From: Phycisphaerales bacterium
GTDB lineage: Bacteria > Planctomycetota > Phycisphaerae > Phycisphaerales > SM1A02
Reading direction: 5' to 3'
Length of the DNA: 64,000 nt
Assembly (NCBI GenBank): GCA_030748805.1
Contig: JASMLG010000126.1
Coordinates: forward strand, 1-64,000
Below are positions 59,926-64,000 of this stretch, in pieces. Both the position numbers and the translations under genes were made by a program. The first letter of the stretch is position 1. Every line of letters begins with the position of its first letter. The notes beneath the pieces are model-generated. The model saw nothing but the letters and a program-made list of their open reading frames with translations. It was not told the origin of the DNA and ran no database searches.

Positions 59926-60049
59926 CAGCGTTGAGAAGGACGGTCGGCCTCATAGTCGGGCAGATCGCGAACCTGGTCAGGGCTTGACGGCAGCAGCCAT
60001 AAGTGGTGTTGTTCGAGCTTTGGGTCCCCGGCCGTCCTTCCCAACGCTG
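59926..60049 (+). ncRNA. ffs: Signal recognition particle RNA (4.5S type)
   Basis: The ends pair as CAGCGTTG/CAACGCTG and GGACGG/CCGTCC, giving a long hairpin of about 124 nt. The conserved domain IV is present: GAACCTGGTCAGG, then GGCAGCAGCC, with the asymmetric and symmetric loops that bind the Ffh M domain. The apical loop reads GCT-TGAC-GGC, so the usual GGAA tetraloop is replaced by TGAC, which fits the URRC class. It lies directly upstream of dnaX, a common genomic position for ffs. Confidence 0.95.
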
Positions 60050-60075
60050 TAGAAATCTACCCAAGGAGGGCATGT

Positions 60076-61650
60076 TTGAGTTATACAGTATTAGCAAGAC
60101 GTTACAGATCCTCAACCTTTGATGATGTCATTGGTCAAGAGCCGATCGCGCGAACACTTAGAAATGCGATTGATTCTGACCGAACTGCACATGCATACCT
60201 TTTTTCTGGAACTAGAGGTGTAGGTAAGACATCAATGGCACGAATCTTTGCTCGTGAACTAAATACATCTTCTGAACTTAAGGAGAAGGCTCAAATTGAC
60301 AGTGCGATTCTTAGAGGTGAGGATTTGGATGTAATTGAAATTGATGGCGCTTCTAATAGAGGTGTGCAAGAAGCACGTGACTTGATAGCTGCTTCAGGGT
60401 TGTCGCCAAGTAGGTGCAAGTACCGCATTTATATTATTGATGAAGTACACATGCTTACTACTCCCGCTTTTAATGCGTTGTTAAAGACAATGGAAGAACC
60501 CCCACCGCACGTGAAATTTATTCTTTGCACTACTGAACTTCATAAAGTGCCTGCAACAATTCAGAGTCGGTGTCAACGTTTTGACTTTCGATCAATCCCA
60601 TCTTCTAAAATTGCTGAACACCTTGAATATGTTCTGAAAGAAGAAGGTGTAATTGCAGATAAAGAGGTTGTGGCTGAGGTGGCTAGATTAGGGAATGGAT
60701 CTATGCGAGATGCTCTTTCAATTTTAGATAGACTTCTTGCTGGTGGATCAGGTACGATTAAATTGGAAGAAATGGAAACGTACCTTGGTCTCCCATCACA
60801 GAAGGCAGTAACAATTTTGTGTTCAGCTATTTCTAGGGGTGAAATGCAAGTAGCTTTTGAAGCAGCTGAATCACTTATTTCTGATGGCATAACCCCAGAT
60901 AGAGTTCTATATGTTGTCTCAGAAGCTCTAAGAAATGCTTTAATTGCTAGGGTCTGCGGAGGAGAGTCTTCATTACTTGAGTTGTCCGATGAAAACATCA
61001 AAGAAGCCGTTGATATTGGCAAAGAGCTTGATGAAGCAACGCTTACACATTTAATCGCACTTTGTGATTCTGCTAGCAGACAAGTTAGAAGAGGTGGGTC
61101 AGGAAGAGCGTTTTTTGAGGCAACAATTGCTCGGCTATGTATGTCGGGTCAACTTGCTGAAGCAGGTTCAGTTCTTTCCACTAATACAGTAACGAAAAAA
61201 AAAAGAAAAACTGAGCCAATAAAAACGCCACCCTCAGTTTCGGTAAGTGAAACTCCTTCAAAAACAGACAAGACCAGCAACAATAAAAAGCAGGTAGATT
61301 GGGAAGTTATGCACAATGCTATCGCTTCAACTGCGGGCTTAAAACAAATTGCAACACATTTACAATTAGTGTCTTTTATAGACAGTAAACTTATTCTTTC
61401 AATCTCTGATTCGGGTAGGGAATCTACTAATTACATACTTGCACAAAAACCTGCAATAGAGAAGGTTGTGTGCGATGTCTCTTTGAAAAAAATTACTCTA
61501 GAAATTAAAGTGGCTGATAAGAAAGATGATTTTGGAGATAACTATTCCTCTGTTGATGTAGTCGAAGAGAATGAGTTAGTTCAAAAAGCTCGTGGTCTTT
61601 TTGATGGAACAGTAGTGCAAGTGAAAAACGTTAAGAAGGGGATTAACTGA
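60076..61650 (+). CDS. dnaX: DNA polymerase III subunits tau/gamma
   Basis: DnaX is the clamp-loader ATPase. The 524-residue protein starts at TTG (MSYTVLARRYR) six nt after AAGGAGG. It has Walker A SGTRGVGKTSMA (about 44-55), Walker B IIDEVHML (about 120-127), sensor CTTELHKVP and arginine finger IQSRCQRF. Between Walker A and B the four-cysteine zinc module of typical DnaX is missing (the segment runs ELNTSSELKEKAQIDSAILR). Domain III ends near residue 370, directly followed by a 10-A run (61195-61204). Tail residues 374-524 would be the tau-specific part. It overlaps recR by 1 bp (TGATG). Confidence 0.95.
   Translation: MSYTVLARRYRSSTFDDVIGQEPIARTLRNAIDSDRTAHAYLFSGTRGVGKTSMARIFARELNTSSELKEKAQIDSAILRGEDLDVIEIDGASNRGVQEARDLIAASGLSPSRCKYRIYIIDEVHMLTTPAFNALLKTMEEPPPHVKFILCTTELHKVPATIQSRCQRFDFRSIPSSKIAEHLEYVLKEEGVIADKEVVAEVARLGNGSMRDALSILDRLLAGGSGTIKLEEMETYLGLPSQKAVTILCSAISRGEMQVAFEAAESLISDGITPDRVLYVVSEALRNALIARVCGGESSLLELSDENIKEAVDIGKELDEATLTHLIALCDSASRQVRRGGSGRAFFEATIARLCMSGQLAEAGSVLSTNTVTKKKRKTEPIKTPPSVSVSETPSKTDKTSNNKKQVDWEVMHNAIASTAGLKQIATHLQLVSFIDSKLILSISDSGRESTNYILAQKPAIEKVVCDVSLKKITLEIKVADKKDDFGDNYSSVDVVEENELVQKARGLFDGTVVQVKNVKKGIN
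61195..61214 (+). promoter_or_regulatory. Slippery A-run in dnaX with stop codons in the shifted frames
   Basis: Ten consecutive A residues (61195-61204) are followed by GAAAAAC. Codon 374 starts the run. A shift to the -1 frame reads AAG AAA AAC and stops at TGA (61212-61214). Loss of one A leads to another stop (TAA) about four codons later. Either event would give a product of about 380 residues ending after domain III, like gamma in E. coli (ribosomal frameshift) or Thermus (transcriptional slippage on an A-run). Confidence 0.6.
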
Positions 61651-62288
61651 TGTCACTTAGGGACTCAAAAGGAACACCAAAGCCAGTCAAGCGATTGCTT
61701 GATTGCTTGACTGTATTGCCAGGAATAGGAAAACGAAGCGCTGAACGCATTGCTTTCTATTTAATTAAAGATGTTAACAATGAAGCAATGGATCTAAGTA
61801 GGGCTATTTCTGATGTAAAGCAACAAGTAGTTTGTTGTGAGATTTGCAATAACATTGCAGATGAAAGTCCATGTGCAATTTGCCAAGATCCACAACGAGA
61901 TGGCACTGTAGTGCTTGTTGTAGAGCAGCCGAGAGATTTAATACGTCTGGAAGCAACAGGTATGTTTAATGGCGTCTATCACGTATTAACAGGACGTATT
62001 GAGCCGCTTGCTGGGGTAGAAGCGTCTGATCTCACAATTGATAAATTGCTTCAAAGAGTTGACGATTGCTCCAAGAATGTTAGGGGACTAGAAATTAAGG
62101 AAGTCGTTTTGGGTTTGAATCCAAATTTGGAAGGTGATAGCACTTCTTTATACCTTGCATCCGAATTAAATTTAAGAATGGTTGCAGTTACGCGATTAGC
62201 GCGTGGATTGCCTAGTGGCTCTCAAATTGAATTTGCAAATACTCAAGTACTCTCAGATGCAATTGCCAGCAGGCAAAGCATGAGATAG
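61650..62288 (+). CDS. recR: Recombination mediator RecR
   Basis: RecR works with RecO (and RecF) to load RecA onto single-stranded DNA. The 212-residue protein has an N-terminal helix-hairpin-helix (LPGIGKRSAERIA, 23-35), a four-cysteine zinc motif (CCEICNNIADESPCAIC, 62-78), a Toprim domain (VVLVVEQPRDLIRLE and VVLGLNPNLEGDST) and the C-terminal VTRLARGLPSGSQIEFANT. It follows dnaX with a 1-bp overlap (TGATG), a gene pair conserved in many bacteria, and precedes rpoN by 11 bp. Confidence 0.97.
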   Translation: MSLRDSKGTPKPVKRLLDCLTVLPGIGKRSAERIAFYLIKDVNNEAMDLSRAISDVKQQVVCCEICNNIADESPCAICQDPQRDGTVVLVVEQPRDLIRLEATGMFNGVYHVLTGRIEPLAGVEASDLTIDKLLQRVDDCSKNVRGLEIKEVVLGLNPNLEGDSTSLYLASELNLRMVAVTRLARGLPSGSQIEFANTQVLSDAIASRQSMR

Positions 62289-62299
62289 GAATTAAACTG

Positions 62300-63721
62300 A
62301 TGCACTTTGAATTGGGACAACATGTATCTACTAGACAGCAGCAGTTACTTGCTCCAAAAATTATTCAAACGATGGAGATTATGCAGTTACCTCTTCCTGC
62401 ATTGGAAGAGAAACTAATTCAAGAATTGGAGTCAAACATTTGTTTGGAATTAGTAGAGCCCGAACAATCCGAGAATGATTCGGTAACGGACAGCAATGAG
62501 GATATTGATGATGGGTTTGAAGACCCAGATTTTGCAGATATGCCACCACGCAAGGCAGCTTCCGTAGACGGTAGGGATCCAAAACTCGATGCGTTGGCTA
62601 ATATTCGCGCAAAGCAGGAGAGTTTGTCGGAACAACTTATACATCAATGGAATTTTGCTGAGGTTGATGAGGAGACATTACATTTAGGCAGAAGTTTAAT
62701 TGGACTTATAGATTCAGATGGTCTATTAACTATGCCTGAAAGAGAAATGCTTAAAAGTGTTTCGAAAGAATGTGGAGTAGAAGTAAGTGAAGATAAACTC
62801 CATAAAACAATTGCCGCCCTGCAGAATTGGCTTGAGCCACCGGGGATTGCGGCTCGGTCAGTAAAGGAATCTCTATTGATTCAGGTCTCAGAATTAATGT
62901 TGATTGACTCAGAGATGTGGTCAAACGTTCAAAAACTAATTGAACAAAATTTTGATAATTTAATTGAAAATAAGTTACCGCTAATTTCCTCGTCCAGTGG
63001 CATGTCAATTGAGGAAGTAAAGATAGCGATAGAAAAAATGCATGAGTTGTCATTGAGTCCTGGACGTCTTCTAGCAACAGATCGAGTTTTGCCCGTTATT
63101 CCAGATGCAATTATTGAATTTGATGACAATCAAGATTCTTATTTTGTTTCAGTCAGCGACGGAAATTTACCACCACTTCGAATTTCAGCTGAGTACGAGT
63201 TGATGCTAAAAGACAAGAAGCAGGAAGAAAATGCTAAACAGTTCATAAAAAGAAATATTAATTCTGCAAGATGGATTATCGATGCTATAGGACAGCGAAG
63301 AAGGACTTTAGGTAATATTGTTCAAATAGTTGTTGACAAACAAAGGGACTTTTTAGATAAAGGGGACGCATACTTGCATCCTCTGCCAATGGTCGAAGTT
63401 GCGAATATACTTGGAATACACGTGGCAACAGTAAGCAGGGCAGTAGCAGATAAGTGGATACAAACTCCCAGAGGTATTTTTTCGTTGCGCAGATTTTTCT
63501 CTGGTGGTACAACAAGTGATAAGAGTGGGGACATGAGCTGGGAAGCCGTCAAGCATCGATTGCAGGAAATTGTTGATAATGAAGACAAGAGTGCTCCATA
63601 TAGCGATGAATTATTAGCTCAGAAATTGCGAGAACAGGGAATAGAAATAGCAAGGCGAACAGTAGTGAAATATAGGCAGCAACTAGATATCCCAGCAGCT
63701 AGGATTAGAAAAAAATACTAA
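62300..63721 (+). CDS. rpoN: RNA polymerase sigma-54 factor
   Basis: Sigma-54 directs RNA polymerase to -24/-12 promoters and needs an AAA+ activator. The 473-residue protein has a glutamine-rich region I (LGQHVSTRQQQLLAPKIIQT), an acidic region II (EDIDDGFEDPDFADMP), the core-binding region III, the helix-turn-helix (VEVANILGIHVATVSRAVAD) and the RpoN box IARRTVVKYRQQL near residues 450-461. The length is typical. It follows recR after 11 bp. No activator is in the window. Confidence 0.96.
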   Translation: MHFELGQHVSTRQQQLLAPKIIQTMEIMQLPLPALEEKLIQELESNICLELVEPEQSENDSVTDSNEDIDDGFEDPDFADMPPRKAASVDGRDPKLDALANIRAKQESLSEQLIHQWNFAEVDEETLHLGRSLIGLIDSDGLLTMPEREMLKSVSKECGVEVSEDKLHKTIAALQNWLEPPGIAARSVKESLLIQVSELMLIDSEMWSNVQKLIEQNFDNLIENKLPLISSSSGMSIEEVKIAIEKMHELSLSPGRLLATDRVLPVIPDAIIEFDDNQDSYFVSVSDGNLPPLRISAEYELMLKDKKQEENAKQFIKRNINSARWIIDAIGQRRRTLGNIVQIVVDKQRDFLDKGDAYLHPLPMVEVANILGIHVATVSRAVADKWIQTPRGIFSLRRFFSGGTTSDKSGDMSWEAVKHRLQEIVDNEDKSAPYSDELLAQKLREQGIEIARRTVVKYRQQLDIPAARIRKKY

Positions 63722-63764
63722 TATCCAAGCGGTTCTAAATCAAGATTTTGTGATTAACTTGAAG

Positions 63765-64000
63765 TTAGAGTGTTTGTATTTCTTTTGACTTTTCTTCGCA
63801 CATTTCATCAATGGTTGAGATGTGTTTCTTAGTGTATGCCTCTATGTCGTCTTTCCCCTGTTTGCCGTTATCTTCTGAAAAAGCATTGCTTTTATCTTTT
63901 ACCAAACTGTCTATATGCTTTATTGCATCGCGTCTTTCGTTTCTAATTGCAACTCTGTTTTCTTCTGCCATTTTTTTGACTTGGCCTACAAGTTGTTGCC
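63765..64000 (-). CDS. frr: Ribosome recycling factor, C-terminal part (cut by the window end)
   Basis: The frame continues past the right edge of the window; about 78 C-terminal residues are visible. They match RRF: a QQLVGQVKKM lead-in, then AEENRVAIRNERRDA, the hinge return and the C-terminal helix KKHISTIDEMCEEKSKEI. The visible internal ATG at 63971 is not the start. RRF, with EF-G, splits ribosomes after termination. The gene is convergent with rpoN, 43 bp away. Normal length is about 185 residues, so roughly 107 lie outside the window. Confidence 0.93.
   Translation of the reverse strand, partial: QQLVGQVKKMAEENRVAIRNERRDAIKHIDSLVKDKSNAFSEDNGKQGKDDIEAYTKKHISTIDEMCEEKSKEIQTL

Overview
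The window is about 64 kb of AT-rich bacterial chromosome, densely packed with short or overlapping gene junctions. It reads as ordinary core genome: I see no prophage, transposase, integrase or CRISPR array. The best guess (inference) is a marine planctomycete of the Phycisphaerae type. A diderm envelope with LPS is shown by kdsA, kdsC, kdsD and a giant LptA/LptC-like protein. Planctomycete-like traits are a secreted protein ending in paired dockerin repeats with the sequence NWGGCP/SWGPCP, FG-GAP and PQQ propeller proteins, a DUF3352-like secreted protein, an HslV-like peptidase and an RNase E/G with a long basic tail.

Layout. 1-4.3 kb: initiator tRNA, dprA, lexA with a strong promoter and operator-like palindrome, a class V aminotransferase and an unassigned structured RNA. 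4.3-11.4 kb: gatC-gatA-ROK kinase on the minus strand, divergent from a two-gene RND efflux pump. 11.4-19 kb: ptsI, then rne-dxr-rseP. 19-23 kb: a GGDEF protein, smpB, the dockerin protein, stacked terminators, tRNA-Leu, queE-queD. 23-28.7 kb (minus): kdsD-hslV-like-kdsC-lptA/C-nuoC. 28.7-33 kb: scpA, rluB, a YihY membrane protein, a STAS protein, nuoB and an HNH protein. 33-38 kb: purH, a PQQ propeller, ribE and a SpoIIE phosphatase. 38-41.8 kb (minus): kdsA-mcsA-mcsB-gluQ-DUF192, joined by overlaps. 42-50 kb: DUF1444, a TrpG/PabA amidotransferase, esterase, amidohydrolase-moaC, trpF-rhomboid and citrate synthase. 50-56.9 kb: an FG-GAP protein, an HtrA-type protease, a DUF3352-like protein and guaA. 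57-58.6 kb: an overlapping RsbW-like kinase, STAS protein and MlaE permease. 58.7-64 kb: PIN-TRAM protein, SRP RNA, dnaX-recR, rpoN and the 3' end of frr.

Connected functions. KDO synthesis and LPS transport are spread over two operons. QueE, QueD and GluQ form parts of the queuosine/glutamyl-queuosine pathway. A SpoIIE phosphatase, an RsbW-like kinase and two STAS proteins supply partner-switching components, one set being joined to a lipid-transport permease. McsA-McsB imply protein-arginine phosphorylation. Respiratory complex I genes are scattered, with nuoB and nuoC on opposite strands.

The most interesting points are the RsbW-STAS-MlaE cluster, a dnaX A-run that can yield a gamma-like product by slippage, the 300-nt orphan RNA, the HslV-like peptidase with N-terminal serine, an IF2-N-like module in RNase E/G, the lexA operator with a small upstream ORF, and a recurrent pattern of -10 boxes 5-9 nt before start codons that suggests leaderless mRNAs.
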